In this document: piece by piece, positions 4,999-11,676 of the stretch | How positions within the stretch are numbered: the first letter of the stretch is position 1 | Layout of the letters: every line of letters begins with the position of its first letter | Source: Candidatus Nomurabacteria bacterium | GTDB taxonomy: Bacteria; Patescibacteriota; Minisyncoccia; Phycocordibacterales; UBA9973 | Assembly: GCA_023267415.1 (NCBI GenBank) | Contig: JAHFNM010000021.1 | Coordinates: 1-12,752, forward strand | Length of the DNA: 12,752 bases | Direction of reading: 5' to 3' | Notes under the pieces: model-generated | Databases searched by the model: none | What the model was told of the DNA's origin: nothing | What the model saw: only the letters and a program-made list of their open reading frames with translations | Translations under genes and position numbers: made by a program

Positions 4999-5907
4999 TT
5001 AAACCAAGGCTTTTCCGGCAGAACCGAATGCGTGGATTTTGTCTTCTACGACTTGCGCGACAGCGGCAATCACTTCGGGCATGAGCTTTACGACGGCGAA
5101 TTCCTGCGGATGGTCCTTGAGTTCTTTTTCAAGCTCGGTGCGGTAGGCGAAGCGCATGTCGGAATTGATGTTGATCTTGCTAACGCCAATCTTGACCGCG
5201 TCTTCGAAGAAATGGAGCGGCGTGTCGGATCCACCATGCAGGCTGATGTTGCAATCAATCGCGCCACGGATTTTCTGCAAGAGTTCAAGATCGAGCTGTT
5301 TTGGCACGGGATATTTTCCGTGCAGGTTCCCGATGGCTGCGGCAAATGTGTCGATGCCTGTCGCATCGACGAAGGTCTTTGAGTCTTCCGGAGTGCTGAA
5401 TGTTTTTTTGATTTCTTCGTAGTCGATATTTTCGGCATGGACATTGCTCGATCCGCCAAAATAATGTGGTTCCGATTCAACGATGCAGCCGAATTTTTTT
5501 GCATAGTCTACGACTTCCTTCGTTGCCGCGATTATTTCTTCATCGGTTGCGTCATGCTTTTCTTGCGATACGTCGATGTGGATGAATTCGAATCCTGCGT
5601 CGATGCCGGACTTGGCCGATTCGACTGACGGACTATGGTCGAGATTGAGGTAGATCTCAATGCCGAATTCTTTTTTGTAGTTGGTGACCATGTCGCGGGC
5701 GTTTTCAAGTCCAATGGCTTGAACTTCGCCGTGCGAGAGCTCGACGAGGACTGGGGAGTTGAGTTTTTGGGCGGTCTTGCAGATGGCGACCAGGGTTTCC
5801 TGGTTGTCGATGTTGAATGCGCCGACGGCAAAGTGCTCGCGGCGCGCGCGCTCCATAAGCGCGCGCGCCTTGGTGCAGTTCTCCCGAATTTCTTGTTCAG
5901 TTATCAT
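4999..5907 (-). CDS. fba: Class II fructose-1,6-bisphosphate (or tagatose-bisphosphate) aldolase
   Basis: A 302-residue metal-dependent class II aldolase, which reversibly cleaves fructose-1,6-bisphosphate to dihydroxyacetone phosphate and glyceraldehyde 3-phosphate. Visible elements are AVGAFNIDNQETL (27-39), NLDHS with catalytic D90 and zinc ligand H91, IDVSQEKHDATDEEI (111-125), ESEP near E144/E146, NLHGKYP with H196, and the phosphate-binding LHGGSDTP (223-230, H224) and KININSDMRFAYR (244-256). The region normally VEAELGxxGG reads VESEPHYFGG, a departure from standard FBA, so another sugar-phosphate substrate is possible. Start: of three nearby in-frame ATGs (5931, 5913, 5907), 5907 is placed eight bases after a -10 box inside the 30-bp palindrome shared with the divergent gene. 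No terminator was found downstream. Confidence 0.9.
   Translation of the reverse strand: MITEQEIRENCTKARALMERARREHFAVGAFNIDNQETLVAICKTAQKLNSPVLVELSHGEVQAIGLENARDMVTNYKKEFGIEIYLNLDHSPSVESAKSGIDAGFEFIHIDVSQEKHDATDEEIIAATKEVVDYAKKFGCIVESEPHYFGGSSNVHAENIDYEEIKKTFSTPEDSKTFVDATGIDTFAAAIGNLHGKYPVPKQLDLELLQKIRGAIDCNISLHGGSDTPLHFFEDAVKIGVSKININSDMRFAYRTELEKELKDHPQEFAVVKLMPEVIAAVAQVVEDKIHAFGSAGKALV
5841..5869. repeat. 12-bp perfect GC-only-rich inverted repeat inside the start of the aldolase gene
   Basis: Arms 5841-5852 and 5858-5869 are perfectly complementary with a five-base loop and consist of alternating G and C apart from the innermost pair. It encodes ARALMERAR of the aldolase (about residues 14-23). 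In the mRNA the hairpin would fall about 40-67 nt after the start codon. It has no T-run and is not a terminator. Confidence 0.7.
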
Positions 5908-5934
5908 ATGCATATAGTATACTATATGCATATG
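5905..5934. promoter_or_regulatory. 30-bp perfect palindrome forming a shared divergent promoter with both start codons
   Basis: The 30 bases are exactly self-complementary. Each end is a start codon: 5907-5905 for the aldolase (-) and 5932-5934 for the surface protein (+). The centre AGTATACT (5916-5923) provides overlapping -10 boxes, TATACT at 5918-5923 (+) and 5921-5916 (-), each eight bases from its ATG. -35 boxes are poor on both sides (TTGTTC at 5893-5898 with a 19-bp spacer for the plus direction). Confidence 0.8.
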
Positions 5935-6822
5935 CGAAAAAAGGTTCTCCTATTTTTCATCATTCTTCCTTTGCTTCTCTGCACCCAGCTTGCCCAGGCA
6001 AGCACGGGCTTCATCGGCAATCCGATCTGGATCAATCCTGAGTTTCCTCGCGAAGGGGAGATGGTTACGCTCTCGGCGCTCTTTCATAATGGCGAGACGG
6101 AAAAGCTTGCCGGACAGGTGCTTTTTTACGACAATGACACACTTCTGGGAAAGAAATCGCTGACGATCGCAGCCGGAGCTGTGGGTACGGCCACAGTGAC
6201 GTTTAAGATCGAGTCTGGTAATCATGTGTTTTCGGCCAGTGCTCAGGGGTTCCAGGAGATCTCGAATTCTGGCTCTGCAAAAAACTTCTCTCTTCCACTC
6301 GGCAAGGCCGAGATGTCGAAGCTCTTTGTCACAAAGAACGGATCAGGCTCCGGCGTGGACGCCGTTGGCTTGAAGGCGAGTGCATCGGCTGCACCGATCC
6401 TCAACAAAGTCGACCAAGCCGAGAACAAGGTGATCGATAGCATTCCAGCTGCCATAAAAGATCCGGTGGTCGCGACTGCGCAAAGCATGGAGGCATTTCG
6501 TTTGAAGACGGAAAACCATTTGCAGGTATCAGTGGCCGATTCGCAGGAAGGTGTGGCGAAACAAAAACAAAGCGCCGCTGATGAACAGAAAAAATTCGGC
6601 AAGGTGTCGCCGTCGACAAAGTATGTCAATGGACCGTTTGCCAGCGTCAAACTCTTTGTGGCGCAGCTCCTCCTGTTCCTTTTCTCTCATGCTTTCATTT
6701 TTTATATCGTTTTCTTCGGGATTCTTTACTTCTTGATCCGTTCGATCTTTCGCAAAATCAAGCAAATGCGCAACAACAGGCGAGTCGCCTCGCGGGTGGC
6801 GAAGAAGAACGCTAAGGAATAA
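5932..6822 (+). CDS. Exported membrane-anchored protein with an Ig-like (CARDB-type) domain
   Basis: A 296-residue protein from the ATG at 5932 (an ATG at 5926 is in frame too). It has a Sec signal peptide (about 1-23: MRKKVLLFFIILPLLL then LAQA). An Ig-like beta-sandwich follows (about 24-105: NPEFPREGEMVTLSALFHN, GQVLFYDNDTLLGKKSL, GAVGTATVTFKI, HVFSASAQG), resembling CARDB domains that help display or bind at the cell surface. A low-complexity, partly helical stalk (about 125-235) leads to a strong C-terminal helix region (about 240-271) and a basic tail (FRKIKQMRNNRRVASRVAKK), which should be cytosolic. It is thus an anchored outward-facing protein, function unknown. It shares its promoter palindrome with the aldolase gene and ends in a terminator. 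Confidence 0.85.
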   Translation: MRKKVLLFFIILPLLLCTQLAQASTGFIGNPIWINPEFPREGEMVTLSALFHNGETEKLAGQVLFYDNDTLLGKKSLTIAAGAVGTATVTFKIESGNHVFSASAQGFQEISNSGSAKNFSLPLGKAEMSKLFVTKNGSGSGVDAVGLKASASAAPILNKVDQAENKVIDSIPAAIKDPVVATAQSMEAFRLKTENHLQVSVADSQEGVAKQKQSAADEQKKFGKVSPSTKYVNGPFASVKLFVAQLLLFLFSHAFIFYIVFFGILYFLIRSIFRKIKQMRNNRRVASRVAKKNAKE

Positions 6823-6831
6823 GGATATGTC

Positions 6832-6861
6832 AAAAATCCGCAGCAAACGCTGCGGATTTTT
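6832..6861 (+). terminator. Rho-independent terminator of the surface-protein gene
   Basis: A perfect 13-bp stem (6832-6844 with 6849-6861), an AAAC loop and a T-run at 6857-6862, beginning ten bases after the stop. Confidence 0.93.
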
Positions 6862-6880
6862 TAATTTCGGGTTTTGCGTA

Positions 6881-6886
6881 TACAAT
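6881..6886 (+). promoter_or_regulatory. -10 box of the small membrane protein / PBP2 operon
   Basis: TACAAT at 6881-6886 (overlapping TATACA at 6879-6884) lies eight bases before the ATG at 6895 and directly after the preceding terminator. The -35 falls in the terminator T-run and is weak. Confidence 0.4.
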
Positions 6887-6894
6887 GCAATCGT

Positions 6895-7173
6895 ATGCAT
6901 CTTCGTATTTTCTGCACAATCTTCCTTCTCCTCTCGGTCTGCGCATTTCCCGTCTATTTCACGCTTGCGATCGGCATATTCGCAGCCGTTTGGTTCCGGA
7001 ATTACTACGAGCTTATCCCGCTCTACTTTCTCAATGATATGCTTTATGGCGCTCCGCTCTCGCATTTTTTTCGCTTTCCGTATGTAATGACTGTGATCGC
7101 ATTTGTGCTAGTCCTTGGAAGCATCGTTGTTCGAAAGCAAGTGTTTGAAAACGGGCAGCTCGGAAGGATATAA
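6895..7173 (+). CDS. Short multi-helix membrane protein, possibly MreD-like
   Basis: A 92-residue hydrophobic protein (MHLRIFCTIFLLLSVC...). Helices are likely at about 5-33 (perhaps two) and 64-82. The middle segment ELIPLYFLNDMLYGAPLSHF (39-58) resembles the MreD signature of a membrane segment ending in D-L-x-x-G-x-P-L-G. It lies directly before the PBP2 gene (six bases between stop and start), the position of mreD in many rod-shape operons. MreD is usually 150-170 residues, so this would be a reduced or merely analogous version. A TTG at 6874 would extend the frame by seven residues, but it lies upstream of the expected transcription start. The gene is well supported; the MreD link is a hypothesis. 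Confidence 0.68.
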   Translation: MHLRIFCTIFLLLSVCAFPVYFTLAIGIFAAVWFRNYYELIPLYFLNDMLYGAPLSHFFRFPYVMTVIAFVLVLGSIVVRKQVFENGQLGRI

Positions 7174-7179
7174 ATTCAC

Positions 7180-8892
7180 ATGCATAGAACCATCAAAAAA
7201 ATCAAAAGACAGGTTTCCGGCAGACGCTCGTACCGCGATCCCTTGATAGAGCCCGACCAGATTTTCCTGGACTCAAAGAATCTTCCAGAATTCGACACTC
7301 AGCAATTTGAAGGTCAGCTTGAGCGTCCGATCTCGCGCGGATCTATGATCGGCGTGGGCATCGTGTTTTGCTTGGTTGTCATATTGTTTGCCGGCCGACT
7401 TTGGGTACTCCAAGTGGCGCACAGTGCGACATATTTGAAGATGAGTAGGAATAACAGTCTCTCGAGCGAGCCGATCTTTTCTGCGCGTGGGACGATCAGC
7501 GATCGTAACGGCGTGCCTCTTGCATGGAACAATACGAAGACCGATGATTCGCCGTGGGGTAAGCGTACGTACATTCCGGCGCCAGGCTTTTCGCATGTGC
7601 TCGGCTATGTCGGCTATCCGCAAAAAGACAAGTCAGGCAATTATTGGCAAAAAGATATCATCGGCCGCGATGGAGTGGAGAAGCAATACAATGACGCCCT
7701 CTCTGGCGAAAACGGATCGACCATCGTCGAGCGCGATATTGCCGGCAATGTATCCGGTGGAAACATCGTCAATCCTCCTGTTGCCGGAAAAGATCTTACC
7801 CTCGCCATTGATGCGCGACTGCAAACTGAACTCTCGCGCCTGCTCTCGGCCGGAGTTTCCTCGGCTGGATTCCGCAGTGCATCCGGTTTGATGATGGATA
7901 TCCATACGGGAGAGATCATCGCGCTTACGAACGTGCCCGAATACGATTCGAACATTCTTTCATCCGGCAGCGACAGGGCTACGATCAAAAATTATCTCAC
8001 AAGCAAGAACACTCCGCTCATGGACCGTGCCGTCTCTGGATTGTTTACGCCGGGTTCCGACGTGAAGCCGTACATCGGATTGGAGGCTTTGCAGGAAGGC
8101 GTGATTGATCCGTTGACCAAGATCGAATCGAATAATTACATCACCATTCCGAATCCGTACTTTCCGGATCAGCCTTCGGTGTTTCGCGATTACTACAAGA
8201 ACAACGGCTGGGTGGACATGCGGCATGCGCTCGAAGTTTCTTCGAACATTTACTTCATGGAGATCGCCGGCGGCTACAAAAATCAAAAGGGGATCGGCAT
8301 CGACAACGTGGGCAAGGCATGGCTGCGCTTCGGCATCACGCAAAAGACCGGCGTGGACCTTCCTCTTGAAAATACTGGTACGATTCCAAGTCCGGCATGG
8401 AAGGCCAAGACATTCAACGGCGAAACTTGGCGCCTTGGCGACACGTACAATACCTCGATCGGACAATATGGCGTGCAAGTCACACCGATACAAATGCTTC
8501 GCGCCGTAGCGGGAATCGCGACTCGTGGGACATTGGTGACCCCGCACATTTTGAAAGATGAGCCAGTCGTTTCCCAAAAGATCACTGATATTGATGACAA
8601 AAATTATACCGTTGTCCAGGAGGGAATGCTCTTGGCGGCGCAGCACGGAACGACGCCCGATGTCACGCCAGTGCCATTTACTCTGGCGACGAAGTCGGGA
8701 ACGGCGCAGGTCGGTCCGGGAGGGAAGAATGTGAATTCCTGGATGACAGGATTCTTTCCATATGAGAACCCAAAATATGCCTTTGTCATTATGTTTGAGA
8801 ATGGTCCTGCTCCAGCCATCGGCACGGCTCACCGTGTGACGCGTCAGTTTCTCGGTTGGGTCGGGGCCAATGCTCCTGAGTACGGACAATAG
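7180..8892 (+). CDS. mrdA: Penicillin-binding protein 2 (peptidoglycan D,D-transpeptidase)
   Basis: A 570-residue class B PBP that crosslinks peptidoglycan outside the membrane and, in the elongasome, partners RodA. It has a cytosolic basic N terminus (1-55), one helix (about 57-78), and a dimerisation/pedestal region (SARGTISDRNGVPLA at about 99-113; GRDGVEKQYNDAL at about 164-176). The transpeptidase domain has all three active-site motifs: S293-D-V-K296 (SxxK), S354-S-N356 (SxN) and K505-S-G-T508 (KTG/KSG). IGQYGVQVTPIQMLRAVAGI is also typical. SDVK in place of the common STFK/STVK is slightly unusual. The start is six bases after the upstream stop, and TATAAA at 7169-7174 could also give a separate leaderless transcript. 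No RodA gene follows. Confidence 0.94.
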   Translation: MHRTIKKIKRQVSGRRSYRDPLIEPDQIFLDSKNLPEFDTQQFEGQLERPISRGSMIGVGIVFCLVVILFAGRLWVLQVAHSATYLKMSRNNSLSSEPIFSARGTISDRNGVPLAWNNTKTDDSPWGKRTYIPAPGFSHVLGYVGYPQKDKSGNYWQKDIIGRDGVEKQYNDALSGENGSTIVERDIAGNVSGGNIVNPPVAGKDLTLAIDARLQTELSRLLSAGVSSAGFRSASGLMMDIHTGEIIALTNVPEYDSNILSSGSDRATIKNYLTSKNTPLMDRAVSGLFTPGSDVKPYIGLEALQEGVIDPLTKIESNNYITIPNPYFPDQPSVFRDYYKNNGWVDMRHALEVSSNIYFMEIAGGYKNQKGIGIDNVGKAWLRFGITQKTGVDLPLENTGTIPSPAWKAKTFNGETWRLGDTYNTSIGQYGVQVTPIQMLRAVAGIATRGTLVTPHILKDEPVVSQKITDIDDKNYTVVQEGMLLAAQHGTTPDVTPVPFTLATKSGTAQVGPGGKNVNSWMTGFFPYENPKYAFVIMFENGPAPAIGTAHRVTRQFLGWVGANAPEYGQ

Positions 8893-8958
8893 GCTTAAGA
8901 ACTATGGATATTGAGCTAAAAACCAAGCGGAATCCCATCCTTTTTCTAAAGCGTTCTA

Positions 8959-8987
8959 TTGCTTTTTTGGTCCCGTCTGTGTATACT
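8959..8987 (+). promoter_or_regulatory. Promoter of greA
   Basis: TTGCTT (8959-8964) and TATACT (8982-8987) are separated by exactly 17 bp. RNA should start at about 8994-8995, leaving a leader of only about six bases before the ATG at 9001. This supports 9001 as the start and rules out an upstream TTG at 8959. Confidence 0.8.
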
Positions 8988-9000
8988 CTTGCGGATTAAT

Positions 9001-9468
9001 ATGGACAGCCAAAAGCAATACATCACCGAAGAGAAGCGAAAAGAACTCGAGCACGAACTCGTAGAACTCCAGACGACCAAGCGCAAGGAAATCCTTGAGG
9101 CTCTTGAATTCGCCAAGTCTCTCGGCGATCTTTCTGAGAATGCCGAGTATCACCAGGCTCGTGAAGAGCAGGGCAAGCTCGAAGAGCGCATTTCAGGCAT
9201 CGAAAATCTTCTCCAAAATTCCATCATCATCAAGGCGCATCACGGAGGCAAAGTAGATGTCGGCTCGACCGTCGTCGTCCAGAAGGAAGGCGAAAAGAAC
9301 AAACAGACATTCCAGATCGTGGGATCGGAAGAAGCCGATTTTGCCACCGGAAAGATCTCGAACAATTCTCCGCTTGGCATAGCGCTTCACGGAAAATCAA
9401 AGGGCGATGTAGCGAGCTTCAAGACTCCGAAAGGACTGATCGGCTACAAGATAATCAGTATCGAATAA
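9001..9468 (+). CDS. greA: Transcript cleavage/elongation factor GreA
   Basis: A 155-residue GreA, which enters the RNA polymerase secondary channel and stimulates cleavage of backtracked transcripts. The N-terminal antiparallel coiled coil covers about 5-75, with the tip GDLSENAEYHQAREEQ (42-57). This places D43 and E46 where the metal-coordinating acidic pair of GreA lies. The C-terminal FKBP-like domain (about 80-155) contains VDVGSTVVVQ, QIVGSEEADFATGKISNNSPLGIALHGKSKGDV and the usual end IGYKIISIE. Length and motifs are normal. The gene stands alone with a good promoter and a terminator. Confidence 0.97.
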   Translation: MDSQKQYITEEKRKELEHELVELQTTKRKEILEALEFAKSLGDLSENAEYHQAREEQGKLEERISGIENLLQNSIIIKAHHGGKVDVGSTVVVQKEGEKNKQTFQIVGSEEADFATGKISNNSPLGIALHGKSKGDVASFKTPKGLIGYKIISIE

Positions 9469-9471
9469 CAC

Positions 9472-9502
9472 AAAAACCGCCTTTCTTTGAAAGGCGGTTT
9501 TT
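9472..9502 (+). terminator. Rho-independent terminator of greA
   Basis: A 13-bp perfect stem (9472-9484 with 9490-9502), a five-base loop and a T-run in the 3' arm, three bases after the stop. The likely -35 region of lysS lies inside this hairpin. Confidence 0.94.
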
Positions 9503-9510
9503 GCTATAGT
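9482..9510 (+). promoter_or_regulatory. Possible lysS promoter
   Basis: TATAGT (9505-9510) is a plausible -10, with a poor TTTCTT (9482-9487) at 17 bp. The expected +1 (about 9517) lies after the upstream in-frame ATG at 9513 and before the ATG at 9555, supporting the latter as the true start. Confidence 0.4.
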
Positions 9511-9554
9511 ATTTGCACGTCTATTTACTACTAATAACAGCCCATTTCTCGTTC

Positions 9555-11021
9555 ATGGCCTCACTTGAAGAACTGCGCGCAGAGCGCGTCAAAAAAATAG
9601 AACTCCTGAGGGATGCAGGCATGGATCCGTATCCGGCTCGTGTGCCTCGAGACCATGCGCTCAACATCGTGCGCGACGAATTTTCCGCGCTTGAAGCATC
9701 GCAAGAGACCCGCTCGGTATCCGGACGTGTTATGGCGATCCGTGGACAGGGAGCGATTCTCTTTGTCGTACTTGATGACGGCACGGCAAAATTCCAGGTC
9801 GTATTCAAAAAAGACACGCTCGATGAAACATCATTTGATCTCTTTGAAGGCGCCGCAGACATTGGTGACTTTATTTCCGTGACTGGCACATTCTTTACTA
9901 CGCAGCGGGGAGAGCAATCCATGCTTGCGACGAGTTGGATGATGGCCACGAAATCGCTTCTTCCTCTTCCTGAAAAATGGCATGGCATCACGGATCCGGA
10001 CGAACGTTTCCGCAAACGATATCTCGACATCGTCATGAATCCGGAACTTCGCGACCTCTTCTACAAGAAGGCGCAATTTTGGGAGGCTACGCGCAACTTC
10101 ATGATCGATCACGGATTTTTGGAAGTGGAGACTCCCACACTTGAACTCACAACCGGAGGCGCCGAGGCCAATCCGTTCAAAACGCATCACAAGGATTTCG
10201 ACATTCCCGTATATCTCCGCATTTCGATCGGCGAACTTTGGCAAAAGCGCCTAATGGCCGCCGGATTCCCAAAGACGTTTGAGATCGGACGCGCATATCG
10301 CAACGAAGGCACAAGTCCTGAGCATCTCCAGGAATTCACCAACATGGAATTCTACTGGGCCTACGCCGACTACAACGACGGCATGAAGATGACACAGATG
10401 CTCTACCAAAAAATCGCGCAGGATGTGTTTGGCACGCTGGAATTCACCACGCGCGGACATACGTTCAATCTGGATGGGGAGTGGCCTGTCGTGGAATATG
10501 TGGGCGAGATCCAAAGACAGACCGGCATCGATGTACTTACGGCGAGCGAGGAAGACATGCGCGCCAAGCTCGACGAGCTCAAAGTAAAATACGAGGGAGC
10601 GAATCGCGAACGCCTGACTGATACGCTGTGGAAATTTTGCCGCAAGAACATTGCCGGTCCGGCATTTCTCGTGCATCATCCCAAGCTTGTTTCTCCACTT
10701 GCGAAAGAATCAAAGGAGCGTCCGGGCACCGTGGAGCGATTCCAAGTATTGTTGGCCGGTTCGGAAGTGGGCAATGGATTCTCCGAGCTCAATGATCCGC
10801 TCGATCAGCGCGCGCGCTTCGAGCTCCAGCAGAAATTGATCGAAGACGGCGACGAAGAAGCCATGATGCCAGAATGGGAATTCGTCGACATGCTCGAACA
10901 CGGCATGCCACCGACATGCGGATTTGGATTCGGCGAGCGACTCTTCGCATTCATGGTAGACAAGCCAATCCGCGAGACGCAGCTCTTCCCATTGATGCGA
11001 CCCAAGATAGAAAATAGTTAG
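9555..11021 (+). CDS. lysS: Class II lysyl-tRNA synthetase
   Basis: A 488-residue class IIb synthetase that charges tRNA(Lys) in the cytosol. The N-terminal OB-fold anticodon-binding domain covers about 50-140 (VSGRVMAIRGQGAILFVVLDDG). The catalytic domain follows with RFRKRYLDIVMNPE (about 155-168), motif 1 region FMIDHGFLEVETPTL, motif 2 FEIGRAYRNEG (242-252), with EHLQEFTNMEFYWAYADY after it, and motif 3 GFGFGERLFAFM (456-467, R462). Bacterial LysRS motif 3 normally reads GIDRL; here it is GERL. The ending RETQLFPLMRPK is typical. The frame extends to an ATG at 9513, but the extra residues (MHVYLLLITAHFSF) are atypical, so MASLEELRAERVKK at 9555 is chosen. There is no Shine-Dalgarno. Confidence 0.95.
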   Translation: MASLEELRAERVKKIELLRDAGMDPYPARVPRDHALNIVRDEFSALEASQETRSVSGRVMAIRGQGAILFVVLDDGTAKFQVVFKKDTLDETSFDLFEGAADIGDFISVTGTFFTTQRGEQSMLATSWMMATKSLLPLPEKWHGITDPDERFRKRYLDIVMNPELRDLFYKKAQFWEATRNFMIDHGFLEVETPTLELTTGGAEANPFKTHHKDFDIPVYLRISIGELWQKRLMAAGFPKTFEIGRAYRNEGTSPEHLQEFTNMEFYWAYADYNDGMKMTQMLYQKIAQDVFGTLEFTTRGHTFNLDGEWPVVEYVGEIQRQTGIDVLTASEEDMRAKLDELKVKYEGANRERLTDTLWKFCRKNIAGPAFLVHHPKLVSPLAKESKERPGTVERFQVLLAGSEVGNGFSELNDPLDQRARFELQQKLIEDGDEEAMMPEWEFVDMLEHGMPPTCGFGFGERLFAFMVDKPIRETQLFPLMRPKIENS

Positions 11022-11058
11022 TAGAAAGTAGAAAATAGTAATACAAAATACGTAAAAG

Positions 11059-11082
11059 AAAACCGCCTGGAAAGGCGGTTTT
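11059..11082. terminator. Bidirectional terminator shared by lysS (+) and the 80-codon ORF (-)
   Basis: A 10-bp perfect stem (11059-11068 with 11073-11082) with a GGAA loop and a T-run on the plus side; the minus side reads TTTTCTTTT. The minus-strand ORF's stop codon at 11083-11085 abuts the hairpin. Confidence 0.92.
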
Positions 11083-11325
11083 TTATTCGTCATATATTGC
11101 GTTAGTCTTATTTTTTAGGCCGATATCGTGACAGTCGGTCGCTCCTTCTAAAAGGCTAAGCAGGGGAGATCCGTCACCGGCATTTGTGTTGCTATATGGA
11201 AATTCAGGAAGGAATTCGCTTGCCGGTGTTTCGCCTCGCAAATACTTGGTGCAGTTTATGTTCGTTCCGCAATATTGGAGCAAGCGAAGACTGTTCCAGG
11301 AGTCTTGTATTTGTTTGTTTCCCAT
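11083..11325 (-). CDS. Small unrecognised protein C (80 residues), member of a local three-gene family
   Basis: I recognise no database family. The protein begins MGNKQIQDSWNSLRLLQYC. W10-N-S-x-x-L-L-Q-Y18 has the same length and pattern as W6-S-A-x-x-V-L-Q-Y14 in the neighbouring 73-residue protein. A 'G-x-x-P-x3-F-L' element (GETPASEFL, 31-39) and a late 'D-G-S-P' element (51-54) also recur in the neighbours. It has three Cys (two in YCGTNINC, one near 64). No signal peptide or membrane helix is seen. Reality as a gene rests on a strong promoter (TTGACA-16 bp-TAGAAT) 18 bases upstream, a terminator touching the stop, and a conserved leader before the ATG. Base composition is more AT-rich than the flanking genes. 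Confidence 0.62.
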   Translation of the reverse strand: MGNKQIQDSWNSLRLLQYCGTNINCTKYLRGETPASEFLPEFPYSNTNAGDGSPLLSLLEGATDCHDIGLKNKTNAIYDE

Positions 11326-11343
11326 AGGAGTGTGTTTTTTGAA

Positions 11344-11371
11344 ATTCTACTTACTAAACCTATTTTGTCAA
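11344..11371 (-). promoter_or_regulatory. Promoter of small ORF C
   Basis: On the minus strand TTGACA (11371-11366, perfect) and TAGAAT (11349-11344) are 16 bp apart. RNA should start about seven bases on, leaving a leader of about 12 nt that is A-rich and ends ACACACTCCT before the ATG at 11325. Its geometry equals that of the promoter of small ORF A. Confidence 0.82.
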
Positions 11372-11398
11372 TTGGTTCTTACACGATATGCATAAAAG

Positions 11399-11424
11399 AA
11401 AAACCACCGGTAGAGGTGGTTTTT
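11399..11424. terminator. Terminator after small ORFs A-B
   Basis: A 10-bp perfect stem (11399-11408 with 11415-11424) and a six-base loop. T-runs lie on both sides; on the minus strand it reads TTTTTCTTTT. It lies 19 bases after the stop of ORF B (11444) and before the promoter of ORF C. Confidence 0.9.
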
Positions 11425-11443
11425 TTGTTTCTGAAATTTATTT

Positions 11444-11665
11444 TCATCCAAACATACGAAGCAAGAATGAGTGAAATTGTCTGGGGCTTAAATCATAGCC
11501 CGAAGAAACTATTTTAACAGGTTTCACTTTTCTGTGGGGTGATCTTAAAAACTTAGCAATTGGAGGTTTTGTTCCTGTAGTATCTGCCGCAACTTGTTTG
11601 GGCAGATGATCTGAGCTTTGCAGATACTGTAGTACATTTTCAGCTGACCAATTTAAGAGTGCCAT
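11444..11665 (-). CDS. Small unrecognised basic protein B (73 residues), member of a local three-gene family
   Basis: No known family is recognised. It starts MALLNWSAENVLQYL, sharing the W-x7-Y spacing and LQY with protein C. Next come a 'G-T-K-P-P-I-A-K-F-L' element (31-40), a very basic stretch (RSPHRKVKPVK, 41-51), and the end YDLSPRQFHSFLLRMFG. The last part aligns with protein A's NLDPMILKTFFL. There is no signal peptide. It begins 11 bases after the stop of ORF A, so it is probably the second gene of a two-gene operon, and a terminator follows. The leader before the ATG (AACACACTTCT) matches those of A and C. The supported point is that it is expressed as part of a set; the role is unknown. 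Confidence 0.6.
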   Translation of the reverse strand: MALLNWSAENVLQYLQSSDHLPKQVAADTTGTKPPIAKFLRSPHRKVKPVKIVSSGYDLSPRQFHSFLLRMFG

Positions 11666-11676
11666 AGAAGTGTGTT

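Noticed and set aside
5635..5931. In-frame upstream extension of the surface-protein gene
   Set aside because: It runs antisense to the aldolase and would bury the signal peptide; the real start is at the palindrome end, 5932.
7960..8889. 309-codon minus-strand open frame opposite the PBP2 gene
   Set aside because: It is the antisense shadow of a clear PBP2 with all active-site motifs; its translation has no recognisable domain and no promoter or leader was seen.
8904..8999. 31-codon plus-strand ORF (MDIELKTKRNPILF...) before greA
   Set aside because: It covers the greA promoter, has no leader signal or family resemblance, and is short enough to be chance.
11186..11395. 69-codon plus-strand ORF in the lysS-mraZ gap
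   Set aside because: No promoter on the plus strand; it is opposite ORF C and its terminator-flanked unit, and its C-terminal part covers ORF C's promoter.
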